Shown one piece after another: positions 48,286 to 57,417 of a stretch of DNA of 64,000 bases; the stretch's first letter is position 1; every line of letters begins with the position of its first letter. The position numbers and the translations under genes are program-made. Source of the stretch: Motiliproteus coralliicola (GTDB lineage Bacteria; Pseudomonadota; Gammaproteobacteria; Pseudomonadales; Balneatricaceae); assembly GCF_003345655.1 (NCBI RefSeq), contig NZ_QQOH01000001.1, forward strand, positions 310,001-374,000, read 5' to 3'. The notes beneath the pieces were generated by a model. That model saw only the letters and a program-made list of their open reading frames with translations, ran no database searches and was not told where the DNA came from.

Positions 48286-49212
48286 TTAGAAGTTACGCTT
48301 GACCAGCTTCTGCAGTTCGCCGACCAGACCGTTACGGAAGGCCAGTACGCAGATCACGAACACCACACCCATGATCACGTGGATGTAGTTGCCCAGCGGT
48401 CCCGCGGCCAGGGCGTTCTGCAGGGTAACGATGGTGCCTGCGCCCAGTACCGGCCCCCAGATGGTGCCCATACCGCCCAGCAGGGTCATCAGTACCACCT
48501 CACCGGACATGAACCAGTGGACGTCGGTCAGCGAGGCCAGTTGGAACACCAGCGCTTTGGTGGAGCCGGCCAGACCAGCCAGGGTGGCGGAGATCACGAA
48601 GCAGAGCAGTTTGTACTGATTGACCTTGTAACCCAGCGAGATGGCACGGGGCTCGTTCTCACGGATCGCCTTCATCACCTGGCCGAACGGGCTGTGGATG
48701 GTGCGGTAGATCAGCGCAAAGCCACCGATAAAGACTGCCAGCACGAAGTAGTACATCACCAGGTTGTCGGACAGGTCGATCACACCGAACAGCTTGCCGC
48801 GGGGAATCCCCTGGATACCGTCCTCACCGCCGGTGAAGGGGGCCTGCAGGTAGAAGAAGAAGGCCAGCTGGGCCAGCGCCAGGGTGACCATGGCGAAGTA
48901 GATCCCTTCACGCTTAACCGCCAGCTTGCCGTAGACAAAACCGATGGCGGCGGAGACCGCGACACCGGCCAGGATGGCGACTTCCGGGGTCAGGCCCTCG
49001 ACGGACAGCATCAGGTAACCGGTGATGTAGGAGCCGCTTCCCAAGAACACGGCGTGGCCGAAGGAGAGCAGCCCGGAGAAGCCCAGCAGCAGGTTGAATG
49101 CACAGGCAAACAGGGCGAAACAGAGGACTTTCATCAGAAAGACCGGGTAGAGGACCAGCGGCGCAACCAACGCCAGTCCCAGCAGAATCAGATTGAGTTT
49201 TTTATTGTTCAT
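48286..49212 (-). CDS. livM: Branched-chain-type ABC transporter permease LivM
   Basis: Inner-membrane permease of a HAAT (LivM) type importer, 308 aa, about nine helices, with the EAA-type loop region SPFGQVMKAIRENEPRAISLGY. I start at the ATG at 49210-49212; a TTG 15 bp earlier is also in frame. The gene follows livH after about 130 bp and precedes the AhpD-like gene. Substrate unknown: the accompanying CoA ligases point to an organic acid rather than branched-chain amino acids. Confidence 0.93.
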   Translation of the reverse strand: MNNKKLNLILLGLALVAPLVLYPVFLMKVLCFALFACAFNLLLGFSGLLSFGHAVFLGSGSYITGYLMLSVEGLTPEVAILAGVAVSAAIGFVYGKLAVKREGIYFAMVTLALAQLAFFFYLQAPFTGGEDGIQGIPRGKLFGVIDLSDNLVMYYFVLAVFIGGFALIYRTIHSPFGQVMKAIRENEPRAISLGYKVNQYKLLCFVISATLAGLAGSTKALVFQLASLTDVHWFMSGEVVLMTLLGGMGTIWGPVLGAGTIVTLQNALAAGPLGNYIHVIMGVVFVICVLAFRNGLVGELQKLVKRNF

Positions 49213-49345
49213 TTTCGATACCACCAATTGTTCAATATCGTGACGACTGGATAATCAGAGTCGGTTCGGATAATGGCTGGGCGGGCTTTCAACGGGGTTG
49301 AGGTTGCTACCCAGCCTGTCTCTCGCAGATTTCGGCCCTGATTGA

Positions 49346-50224
49346 TCAGGCCTCTTTGCCGAACAGTCCGGCCGGCTTGGTCAACAGCACCAGTACCATG
49401 ACCAGGAAGATCACCGTGTTGGAGGCTTCCGGGTAGAAGTACTTGGTCAGGCCTTCGACCACACCCATGCCCAGACCGGTGGCGATAGCGCCGCCGATGG
49501 AGCCCATGCCGCCGATGACCACGATGGCGAACACGACGATCAGGATATTGGAGCCCATCTCCGGGGACACCGAGTAGACCGGGGCGGCCAGGACACCGGC
49601 GAAACCAGCCAGCGCAACACCGAAGCCGTAGGTCAGGGTCACGATCAGCGGGACGTTGATACCGAAGGCCTGCATCAGTTGCGGGTTCTCGGTGCCGGCA
49701 CGCAGGTAGGCGCCCAGCTTGGTTTTTTCAATCAGCAACCAGGTACCCAGGCAGACCGCCAGTGAGACGACGATGATCCAGGCGCGGTAGGTCGGCAGGT
49801 ACATGAAGGGCAGGCGGAAGCCGCCTTTGAGCTCGTCCGGGATGGCGTAGGGCAGACCGGATGAACCGTACCAGTGGGTGAACAGGCCCTGCAGCACCAG
49901 CGCGACACCGAAGGTCAGCAGCAGGCTGTAGAGGTGGTCTTCGTTGGCGATCGGACGAATCAGGAAACGTTCGCACAGGATACCGATGGCGCCGACGGCC
50001 AGCGGGACCAGGAACAGTGCCCACCAGTAGCTGATGCCGAGATAGTTGAGGCCCATCCAGGCGCCGAAGGCACCCAGCATGTAGAGCGCGCCCTGGGAAA
50101 AGTTGATGACCTTCAGTAGTCCGAAGATTATCGCCAGACCCAAGGCGAGCAGGGCGTAGAAGGAGCCGTTAATCAGCCCGATCAGCAGCTGGCCGAACAG
50201 GGCGAACAGGTTGATATCAAACAT
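49346..50224 (-). CDS. livH: Branched-chain-type ABC transporter permease LivH
   Basis: Second permease of the same importer, 292 aa, about eight helices. LivH features: LINGSFYALLALGLAIIFGL at the start and GGMGSIGGAIATGLGMGVVE near the end. AGGTGA precedes the ATG. It sits between the substrate-binding gene and livM; intergenic gaps in this cluster (about 190 bp to livK) are larger than in the rest, so extra internal promoters are possible. Confidence 0.94.
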   Translation of the reverse strand: MFDINLFALFGQLLIGLINGSFYALLALGLAIIFGLLKVINFSQGALYMLGAFGAWMGLNYLGISYWWALFLVPLAVGAIGILCERFLIRPIANEDHLYSLLLTFGVALVLQGLFTHWYGSSGLPYAIPDELKGGFRLPFMYLPTYRAWIIVVSLAVCLGTWLLIEKTKLGAYLRAGTENPQLMQAFGINVPLIVTLTYGFGVALAGFAGVLAAPVYSVSPEMGSNILIVVFAIVVIGGMGSIGGAIATGLGMGVVEGLTKYFYPEASNTVIFLVMVLVLLTKPAGLFGKEA

Positions 50225-50416
50225 AAACTCACCTGACCTGATTGCAGAGGCCGATCCTCGGCCGCTGTCTCCGACGGGTTGGGTGCTGGCGCAAACTGTC
50301 GAGCTTGCGCAGCGGGTCCCGTCTGTTGTTATTACCAGCCGTTATGCAAACGACTGTGGGAAATTCGGTGGCGGCGCCGGCCGGTTAGACCGACGCCGCG
50401 GTACTACTGAGGGTGC

Positions 50417-51631
50417 TTAGCTCTCCAGAGCGAACTTGCAGCCACCCTCTTCGAGCTTCAGGAAGGCATCTTTGCCCGGGATGATCTGTTCGATGGCGAA
50501 GATATCGTTGCCATCGCGACGCTCGTCGGCGTTCTTGATCCGAACCTGCAGCATGTCGTGAACCATGCGGCCGTCCTTACGCAGGTAACCGTTGCGAGAG
50601 AAGAAGTCCTCGACCGGCATCTCCTTCATCTTGGCCATAACGGCTTTCGACTCGTCGGTACCGGCAGCTTCGACCGCCTTCAGGTAGTGCATGGTGGAGG
50701 AGTAGGCGCCGGCATGCGGCATCGCCGGGATCTTGCCGTCCATACGGGCCATGTAGCGCTTGGACCACTCGCGGGTCTGGTCATCCATATCCCAGTAGAA
50801 ACCGGTGGTCAGCTTCATGCCGCCGGCAACGGCCGGATCCAGCGCCTGGGCGTTGGGGGTGAATACCAGCAGACCAGCCACATCGACCATGTCGGTGACA
50901 CCGAACTCGGCGGCGGTCTTCAGCGCGTTAACCATATCGGTACCGGCGTTGGCCAGTGCGATTACGTCAGCACCGGAAGACTGTGCCTGCAGGATGTAGG
51001 AAGAGAAATCGGTGGTGCCCAGCGGAGCGCGAACGCCGCCGACCACTTCACCACCGTTGTTGCTGATAACGCCGGTGGCGACTTTTTCCAGCGCGTGACC
51101 GAAGGCGTAGTCAGCGGTAACGAAGAACCACTTCTTCTTGCCGCTCTGTACCATCGGCTTCACGGTACCGTTGGCCAGAGAGACCACGTCGTAGGTCCAG
51201 TGAGCGTTGAACGGGGAGCAAGCCTTGGTAGTGAAAGCGTGGCTGGCGGAGGCGGCGATCAGGGTGATCTTCTCCTTGGAGCTCATGAACTTGGTCACCG
51301 CACCGGTAACCGAGCTGGCGACCGCACCGTTGATAACGTCGACATTCTCTTCTTCGACCCACTTACGGGCGATAACAGAGCCGACGTCCGGCTTGTTCTG
51401 GTCGTCCGCGTGAACTACTTCAATTTTCTTACCCAGTACGGTGCCGCCGAAATCTTCGACTGCCATCTTGACCGCTTCAACACTGCCCTGGCCGGAGATG
51501 TCGGCGTAGACGCCGCTCATGTCGCCCAGTACACCGATCTTGACCACATCATCGGATACATTGGCGGCCTGGGCGGTGGTGCCGGCGGCAACCATGGCAC
51601 TGATCAGTAGAGTTTTACGCATTACGTTCAT
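50417..51631 (-). CDS. livK: Periplasmic substrate-binding protein, LivK type
   Basis: Periplasmic binding protein, 404 aa, with a signal peptide (MNVMRKTLLISAMVAAGTTA, cleavage near AQA) and the type I binding fold: VKIGVLGDMSGVYADISG, then DDQNKPDVG, FFVTADYAFGHALE and MPHAGAYSSTMHYL. It delivers the ligand to LivHM. The fold is that of amide, urea and organic-acid binders as well as amino acids. The ATG follows GGGAGA. A perfect 14-bp palindrome lies 26 bp upstream. Confidence 0.92.
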   Translation of the reverse strand: MNVMRKTLLISAMVAAGTTAQAANVSDDVVKIGVLGDMSGVYADISGQGSVEAVKMAVEDFGGTVLGKKIEVVHADDQNKPDVGSVIARKWVEEENVDVINGAVASSVTGAVTKFMSSKEKITLIAASASHAFTTKACSPFNAHWTYDVVSLANGTVKPMVQSGKKKWFFVTADYAFGHALEKVATGVISNNGGEVVGGVRAPLGTTDFSSYILQAQSSGADVIALANAGTDMVNALKTAAEFGVTDMVDVAGLLVFTPNAQALDPAVAGGMKLTTGFYWDMDDQTREWSKRYMARMDGKIPAMPHAGAYSSTMHYLKAVEAAGTDESKAVMAKMKEMPVEDFFSRNGYLRKDGRMVHDMLQVRIKNADERRDGNDIFAIEQIIPGKDAFLKLEEGGCKFALES

Positions 51632-51656
51632 GGATTTCTCCCATCTTCTTGTTGTA

Positions 51657-51670
51657 GTACGACGTCGTAC
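51657..51670 (-). promoter_or_regulatory. Perfect palindrome upstream of livK
   Basis: GTACGACGTCGTAC is a perfect 14-bp palindrome, 26 bp before the livK ATG, close to where a promoter or leader would be. TetR- or LacI-type repressors bind such sites. No regulator gene of these families is in the window. Confidence 0.5.
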
Positions 51671-51765
51671 GATTTTTGTACTGCGGTTGTTTTCAGGTGG
51701 ATTGTCGCCGTAGGCGGCTTACTGCCTGAGGATTCAACCCTATTCGAGAGCTCAGTCCGGTGGAC

Positions 51766-52494
51766 TCAGACCCCGAGATAGGTGTTAAGCAGTTCGGTTT
51801 TGGCTTCCAGTTCGTCAGCCTTGATCTCTTCCACGATATGGCCGTGCTCCATCAGGTAGTGACGGTCGGCGATCGGGGCGGCGAAGCGGAAGTTTTGCTC
51901 CACCAGGATGATGGTCAGGCCGCGCTCCTTAAGCTGAAGCAGCACTTCGGCCAGCTTCTGGACGATAACCGGGGCCAGGCCTTCGGTGATTTCGTCGAGC
52001 AGCAGGATGTTGGCGCCGGTCCGTAGAATTCGTGCCATCGCCAGCATCTGTTGCTCACCACCGGAGAGGCGGGTGCCCTGGCTCTTTCGACGTTCGGCCA
52101 GGTTCGGGAACATGTCGTAGATCTCTTCCACCGACATGCCATCGGAGCGAACTTCCGGCGGCAGCATCAGGTTCTCTTCCACGTTGAGGCTGGCGAAAAT
52201 GCCGCGCTCTTCCGGGCAGAACCCCATCCCCAGATGGGCGATGCGGTGGCTGGGCATGTTGATGGTCTCTTCACCGTTGACCACGATTGAGCCGGTGCGG
52301 CGATCAACCATGTTCATGATCGCCCGCAGAGTGGTGCTGCGGCCGGAGCCATTACGCCCCAGCAGGGTGATCAGCTCGCCCTGATTCAGGGTCAGGTCGA
52401 TACCGTGAAGGATGTGGGACTCGCCGTAGTAGGCGTGCAGATCGGCGACGCGCAGTTTTTCGCGGCTGGACTGAATATTCATCATGGCGGTCAT
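51766..52494 (-). CDS. livF: ABC transporter ATP-binding protein LivF, variant Walker A
   Basis: One of two ATPase subunits of the importer, 242 aa. Signature LSGGEQQML and Walker B ILLLDEITEGLAP are normal. The Walker A reads GRNGSGRST (46-54), so the phosphate-binding lysine is arginine (R52, CGC). Some LivF-like proteins share this variant. The ATG has GGAGG 7 bp upstream and overlaps the livG stop by 4 bp (translational coupling). It is followed by livK after 134 bp. Confidence 0.93.
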   Translation of the reverse strand: MTAMMNIQSSREKLRVADLHAYYGESHILHGIDLTLNQGELITLLGRNGSGRSTTLRAIMNMVDRRTGSIVVNGEETINMPSHRIAHLGMGFCPEERGIFASLNVEENLMLPPEVRSDGMSVEEIYDMFPNLAERRKSQGTRLSGGEQQMLAMARILRTGANILLLDEITEGLAPVIVQKLAEVLLQLKERGLTIILVEQNFRFAAPIADRHYLMEHGHIVEEIKADELEAKTELLNTYLGV

Positions 52495-53315
52495 GCGGAA
52501 GCCTCCATCGTGTCGGAATCGGTGTCGGTTTTGTCGACGGCGTGCAGCTTGGTCGGTTGCTCGTCGGCTTCGACTCCCATATAGGCTTCACGGACGCGAG
52601 GATCGGCGGAGACTTCGGCGTAGTCGCCTTCGGTCAGCACCGCGCCGCGCTGGAGTACGGTGATACGGTCGGACAGGTCGGCAACCACGTTGAGGTTGTG
52701 CTCAACCATCAGAATGGTGCGGTCCTGGCCGACCTTCTTGATCAGCTCGGCTACGACGCCCACGTCCTCGTGACCCATACCCTGGGTCGGCTCATCGAGC
52801 AGCAGCAATTCCGGATCCAGTGCCAGGGTGGTGGCGATCTCCAGTGAACGCTTGCGACCGTAGGGCAGGTCGACGGCGCGGGCATTGGCGAACGGGGCCA
52901 AACCGACCGACTCGAGCAGTTCGACAGCGCGGTCGTTCAGCTCGTCCAGGCACTTCTCCGAGCGCCAGAAGAAAAGCGAATCGTTGCGCTTGCGCTGCAG
53001 CGCGACCCGGACATTCTCCAGCACGGTCAGATGGGCAAACACGGCCGAGATCTGAAACGATCGGACGATCCCCATGCGGGCGATGGCGTCGGAGCTTTTC
53101 TTGGTGATGTCCTGGCCGTTGAACAGCAGCTGACCCCGGGTCGGGGTGAGGAACTTGGTGAGTAGATTGAAGACGGTGGTCTTACCGGCGCCGTTCGGGC
53201 CGATCAGAGCGTGGATAGTGCCGCGTTCGACCTGAAGGTTGACGTCATCAACCGCGGTGAACCCTTTGAACTCTTTTACGAGATTGCGACTCTCGAGGAT
53301 GATATCTCGACTCAT
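52491..53315 (-). CDS. livG: ABC transporter ATP-binding protein LivG
   Basis: Second ATPase of the importer, 274 aa, with normal Walker A GPNGAGKTT, an ABC signature replaced by the LivG-type LPYGRKRSLEIA and Walker B LLLLDEPTQGMGHEDV. The C-terminus has an extra tail of about 20 residues (KLHAVDKTDTDSDTM). It is the first gene of the leftward cluster and has AGGAAGG upstream. The divergent sensor kinase gene starts 312 bp away. Confidence 0.94.
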   Translation of the reverse strand: MSRDIILESRNLVKEFKGFTAVDDVNLQVERGTIHALIGPNGAGKTTVFNLLTKFLTPTRGQLLFNGQDITKKSSDAIARMGIVRSFQISAVFAHLTVLENVRVALQRKRNDSLFFWRSEKCLDELNDRAVELLESVGLAPFANARAVDLPYGRKRSLEIATTLALDPELLLLDEPTQGMGHEDVGVVAELIKKVGQDRTILMVEHNLNVVADLSDRITVLQRGAVLTEGDYAEVSADPRVREAYMGVEADEQPTKLHAVDKTDTDSDTMEASA

Positions 53316-53627
53316 TGGGCAACCTTCCTGACTTTGTAGGCTGTGCCGCGAGCGCCTTGGCGATGGCGGCGTGATTGTTCTTGTTGTTGCCTTGGCCGGT
53401 CCTAGGACATGGCCGTTTGCAGGATCAATTAGAAAGGATGACTATTGCCCAATTAGGTCTGAATTCTATCCAAATGTAACAGCGGGGCTGTTTTGTTAAC
53501 GCTGGGCTTTTCGACTGCCCATAAACCCGTAGAATGAGAATCAGACCATTCTAATAATAAAAGCTTAGGTTTCACGGCTAAGTCGTTGTTTAGCAACGCT
53601 CGGGGCTTGGGTTGGAGTAGGAACGAT
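53316..53627. other. Divergent control region between livG and the sensor kinase
   Basis: About 310 AT-rich bp with promoters for both directions. It contains an inverted repeat AGAATG (53531-53536) with CATTCT (53547-53552), 10-nt spacer, about 75 bp before the kinase start. No gene seen. Confidence 0.55.
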
Positions 53628-56411
53628 ATGCTTTTGGGCTCCCGCTTGGTGCAGCGTTTTTTTCTGGCGATGGTGTTTATCATCGTGCTGTTCGCGCTGG
53701 CGATCTATTTCTATTCGGTGCCGCTGATTAAAGATACCGTCTACGGTATCGAGCAAAATGCCAGCCGGACGGTGCTTAACAACGTCTATCAGTTGGCGGA
53801 GAAAATTCACTTCGGGCTGGAGGGTTACCGCCAGCAGGCGTTGGAATCCCGCAAGCAGCAGTTGAAGACCGTGGTGGGGTTTGCCGGTTCCTATGCCGAT
53901 GACCTGTTTGAGCAAGTCGCTGCCGGTGAGCTAACCGAAGCGCAAGCCCGCCGTCAGCTCTATGAAGGCCTGCGAAGCTATACCTACGGCAACAACGACT
54001 ATATCTGGATCGCCAGTTACGAAGCCGTGCTGCTGTCCCATCCCGATGTCCGCTTCCACGGCACCGAAGCTGCCCGATTGGAGGGTGCCAGCGGAGAACC
54101 GATCATTCCCACCGTTGTCGCCCAGGCTCGGGAGCAGGGCGAAGCCTTTGTGCAGTACCAATGGCAGCGGCTCGATCAACCCGAGCCGTTGGACAAACTC
54201 TCCTACGTCAAAGACTTTCCCCAGTGGGGCTTTGTAATCGGATCGGGCCTTTACCTGGACGATATCGAGGCCGAGGTTCAAAAGCGTCTGCAGTTGGCGA
54301 TGGTCGAACTGCGGCATTCGCTGCAGGAGATCAAGATCGCCAAGACCGGCTACATGTATATCTTCGATGCCGATGCCAACATGCTGATCCATCCCAACGA
54401 TAACCTGGATGGGATCAACTTTATCGGCCATAAGAACCCGGTCACCGGCGAGTCGATCGCCGAGGAGTTGATCGAAGTGGCCGATACCGGGCGTGAGTGG
54501 ACCTACCTGTGGGATAAGCCCGACGATGCGGGCAACTATGTCCATCAGAAACAATCATTGGTGCGGTTTCTGGAAGGGTTGGAATGGTATATCGGCTCTT
54601 CGGTTTACGAGGATGAACTGCAGCGTAGTTCCGAGGTGCTGACCGAACGGATCATGACGATTACCACGGTGGTCCTGGTGATCTCACTGTTTGTGGCGTT
54701 GCTGTTTGTGTCGCAGATATCGGCACCGCTGCGGCGCCTGGCCGACACTGCTAGAAAGGTCAGTGGTGGTGACCTGAGTGCCCAGAGCGGTATCGACAGC
54801 GATGATGAACTGGGGGTGCTGGGGCGAACCTTTGATTCGATGGTTAAGCGCCTGAGCGACAATATCCATAATCTCGATTATCAGGTTCAGAGCCGTACCC
54901 AGGCGCTGGTCGAAACCGAGCGGCGGCAACGGACCATTCTCGATGAGTTACCGGCCCAACTGGCGCTGGTGGATAGCGATCTTCGCTACCACTTCGTTAA
55001 CCGCCGTTACGCCGAGATGTTCGAGTGCCCGAAGGAATCCCTGGTCGGTAAGACCATCCAGGAAGTGATGCCGACGGCGATGTACGAGCTGTTTATGCCC
55101 TACGTCGAACAGACGCTGGATGGTCGGGAATGTGAATTCGAATACAGCTTCGAGCATCACGGACGTGAGGTGATCACCCGTCGCAAGCTGATACCGGAGT
55201 TTGATGAGAACGGCCGGGTGCAGGCTATCCTGACCCTCAGTTTCGATATGACGGCGGCCAAAGAGGCCGAGCGCAAGTTGACCGAAGCGCAACGGATGAG
55301 TGCGGTGGGACAGTTGGCCGGTGGGTTGGCGCACGACTTCAACAACCTACTGACGGTGGTGATCGGCAATCTAGTCAGTGCCAACGACCGTTATGCCGAG
55401 GTTGATGGCCTTGCTACCTACCTGACACCGGCGATCCGGGCCGGTCGGCGCGGTGCCGATATCACCAACCGGTTGCTGTCGTTCTCGAGAAACCAGCCGC
55501 TGAGCCCCTCCTGTATAGATGTTGGGGCATTGATCAACGACTCCCTGGCCCTGCTGCAGGGGTCGTTGCCGAGCAATATTGCCATCGGGTTCGAGGCCGA
55601 TGAAGGGCCGGAGCTGGTGGCCTTCGTTGACCAGAGCCAGCTGGAAAATGCGCTGTTCAACTTGGCCTTGAATGCCCGTGATGCGATGCCCAAGGGTGGC
55701 CAGTTGCGCTTTATGGTGAACAACCTGAAGGTGACGACCGGCGATCTGGGGCGCAACGCCGGTTATGACGAGCCGGTCCTGCCGGGTGAGTATCTGCGGA
55801 TCTCGGTCACGGATAGTGGTCAGGGTTTCGATCAAGACAGCCTTAACCGGGCTTTCGAACCCTTCTATACCACCAAAAAAGGGACCGGCTCGGGCTTGGG
55901 CCTGAGTATGGTGTACGGATTTGTGAAGCAGTCCCGAGGCTATATCCGGATCGATAGCAAGCCGGGTCAAGGGGCCAAGATCAATCTGTTGCTGCCGGCC
56001 CGATCGGTGGACCCCGACGCGGAAACTCCGCTACCCGAGAGGCTGGAGGGCAAGAGCGGCGAAGGACGGTTGATCCTGTTGGCCGAGGACAATGCCGATG
56101 TGCGCGCAGTGATCGTGGAGCAACTGGTCGATAGTGGTTTCGGCGTGGTCGAGGCCAGCGACGGGGATGAGGCGTTGATGCTGCTGGACAGCCTAGATGA
56201 GCTCTACGCTCTGGTGTCCGATATCATGATGCCCGGCGAGATCGACGGTTACGAGCTGGCCGATCGTGTCAGCCTGCGCCGCCCCGAGGCTCGAATTGTG
56301 CTGATAACCGGTTATGCTCACGATCAGAGCGAACGGGAAGGGGGGCGGCATTACCGTACCCTGCGCAAACCGTTCCAGGCTAATGAGTTGCGTCGGGCTC
56401 TGTTAGGTTAA
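53628..56411 (+). CDS. Hybrid sensor histidine kinase with Cache-type periplasmic domain
   Basis: A 927-aa membrane sensor. Domains in order: first membrane helix (about 10-30), a large periplasmic region (about 35-340) with two Cache-like halves (NDYIWIASYE and TGYMYIFDADANMLIHP), second helix (about 347-368), HAMP, PAS (about 440-560), HisKA with phospho-histidine in GGLAHDFNNLL, HATPase with NARDAMP, DSGQGF and GSGLGLSM, and a C-terminal receiver (D in VSDIMMPGEIDGY). Cache domains often bind organic acids and amino acids, which fits the facing importer. The ATG at 53628 has AGGA 5 bp upstream. The next gene is an OmpR-type regulator, 52 bp on. Confidence 0.93.
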   Translation: MLLGSRLVQRFFLAMVFIIVLFALAIYFYSVPLIKDTVYGIEQNASRTVLNNVYQLAEKIHFGLEGYRQQALESRKQQLKTVVGFAGSYADDLFEQVAAGELTEAQARRQLYEGLRSYTYGNNDYIWIASYEAVLLSHPDVRFHGTEAARLEGASGEPIIPTVVAQAREQGEAFVQYQWQRLDQPEPLDKLSYVKDFPQWGFVIGSGLYLDDIEAEVQKRLQLAMVELRHSLQEIKIAKTGYMYIFDADANMLIHPNDNLDGINFIGHKNPVTGESIAEELIEVADTGREWTYLWDKPDDAGNYVHQKQSLVRFLEGLEWYIGSSVYEDELQRSSEVLTERIMTITTVVLVISLFVALLFVSQISAPLRRLADTARKVSGGDLSAQSGIDSDDELGVLGRTFDSMVKRLSDNIHNLDYQVQSRTQALVETERRQRTILDELPAQLALVDSDLRYHFVNRRYAEMFECPKESLVGKTIQEVMPTAMYELFMPYVEQTLDGRECEFEYSFEHHGREVITRRKLIPEFDENGRVQAILTLSFDMTAAKEAERKLTEAQRMSAVGQLAGGLAHDFNNLLTVVIGNLVSANDRYAEVDGLATYLTPAIRAGRRGADITNRLLSFSRNQPLSPSCIDVGALINDSLALLQGSLPSNIAIGFEADEGPELVAFVDQSQLENALFNLALNARDAMPKGGQLRFMVNNLKVTTGDLGRNAGYDEPVLPGEYLRISVTDSGQGFDQDSLNRAFEPFYTTKKGTGSGLGLSMVYGFVKQSRGYIRIDSKPGQGAKINLLLPARSVDPDAETPLPERLEGKSGEGRLILLAEDNADVRAVIVEQLVDSGFGVVEASDGDEALMLLDSLDELYALVSDIMMPGEIDGYELADRVSLRRPEARIVLITGYAHDQSEREGGRHYRTLRKPFQANELRRALLG

Positions 56412-56463
56412 TGAAACCGAAAAACTGCTACCGTAGGTGGCCAAAGCGGCACCAAGTTGGAGG

Positions 56464-57201
56464 ATGACAACCAAGGTGACTAGCCAGAAGTTGATCTATG
56501 TGATCGAGGATGAACGGGATATCGCCGAAATGGTGTGCAACGAACTGCACAGTTTCGGTTTCACAACCGAGATCTTCCGTACCGGAGCGCAGGCCAGCCA
56601 GGCGATTCGTCGTCGGCCGCCGATGCTTTGCATCGTCGATCTGGGTTTGCCGGATATGGATGGCATGGCGCTGGTTCGTGAACTCTGTGAACAGAAACGG
56701 ATCGGGGTGATGATTGTGACCGGGCGCGGAAGCCTGCCGGACCGGGTGCTGGGCTTGGAGTTGGGGGCTGATGATTACCTGATCAAACCGTTCGACCCGC
56801 GCGAACTGGTAGCCCGGGTCAATAGTCTGATCCGACGGTTGGACCAGATCGGCCAACCCGAAGCCACCGCCACTCCCAAGGTCGCCGAGTTTGGTGACTG
56901 GCGCTTTGATCCGGCTACCCTGACCCTGGTTCGTCGCGATGGCCATATCGAGCGCCTCAGCTCGGCCGAGTCGGAGTTGCTGATGGTGCTGTTGAAGGCG
57001 CCGCAGCAGATTCTCAATCGGGACCGGTTGATGGGGGATCTGCTAGGTCGGGATTCGATTCCCTACGAGCGCAGTATCGATGTGCGGATGTCCAGAATTC
57101 GCAAAAAACTCGAGGATGATCCCAAGCGACCGAAGCTGATCAAAACCGTTTATGGCGTGGGTTATCTATTATCGGTGCCGGTCGACTGGCAAGTGGCTTG
57201 A
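56464..57201 (+). CDS. OmpR/PhoB-family response regulator
   Basis: A 245-aa two-component regulator: receiver domain (phospho-acceptor D in IVDLGLPDMDGM, conserved K in LIKPFDP) and a winged-helix DNA-binding domain with YERSIDVRMSRIRKKLEDDP and a C-terminal TVYGVGYLL. It probably takes phosphate from the hybrid kinase just upstream. The start is uncertain: ATG at 56464 has GGAGG touching it with no spacer, while a GTG at 56476 would have GGAGG at 12 nt. I give the ATG. Confidence 0.93.
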   Translation: MTTKVTSQKLIYVIEDERDIAEMVCNELHSFGFTTEIFRTGAQASQAIRRRPPMLCIVDLGLPDMDGMALVRELCEQKRIGVMIVTGRGSLPDRVLGLELGADDYLIKPFDPRELVARVNSLIRRLDQIGQPEATATPKVAEFGDWRFDPATLTLVRRDGHIERLSSAESELLMVLLKAPQQILNRDRLMGDLLGRDSIPYERSIDVRMSRIRKKLEDDPKRPKLIKTVYGVGYLLSVPVDWQVA

Positions 57202-57366
57202 TTCGATACGGGCGAATCGGGCAACACAAGGGTAGATCTAGACTCTACAAAGCCGTGCAGCAGAGAGCTGGCGATAAACAGGGTGACTATTTAGTTGCAC
57301 CCGCAAGGCACTGTCGCTGATAGGAGACAGTGTTCAAAGATCGACTATCACCGAAGAGAAAGGTGA
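57200..57366. other. Intergenic region with five consecutive stem-loops, RNA candidate
   Basis: From the stop of the regulator gene onward: GATTCG/CGAATC (57200-57218), GTAGA/TCTAC (57232-57248), GGGTG/CACCC (57281-57302), CACTGTC/GACAGTG (57309-57332) and TCACC/GGTGA (57348-57366). Arms are 5-7 bp and perfect. There is no T-run after the last stem. It may be a small RNA or a structured 3' region; I recognise no known class. Confidence 0.35.
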
Positions 57367-57417
57367 CGTCCCTGTCAGTAAGGGTGGGTATAGATTGCGT
57401 TGGAAGGCTTCCGTTCC

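Noticed and set aside
57300-57325. Sigma-54 promoter GGCAC-type match
   Set aside because: The GG and GC pairs are not at the required 10-bp spacing.
57200-57417. RsmY/RsmZ-like sRNA
   Set aside because: Only one GGA-type loop motif is present; such RNAs need several.
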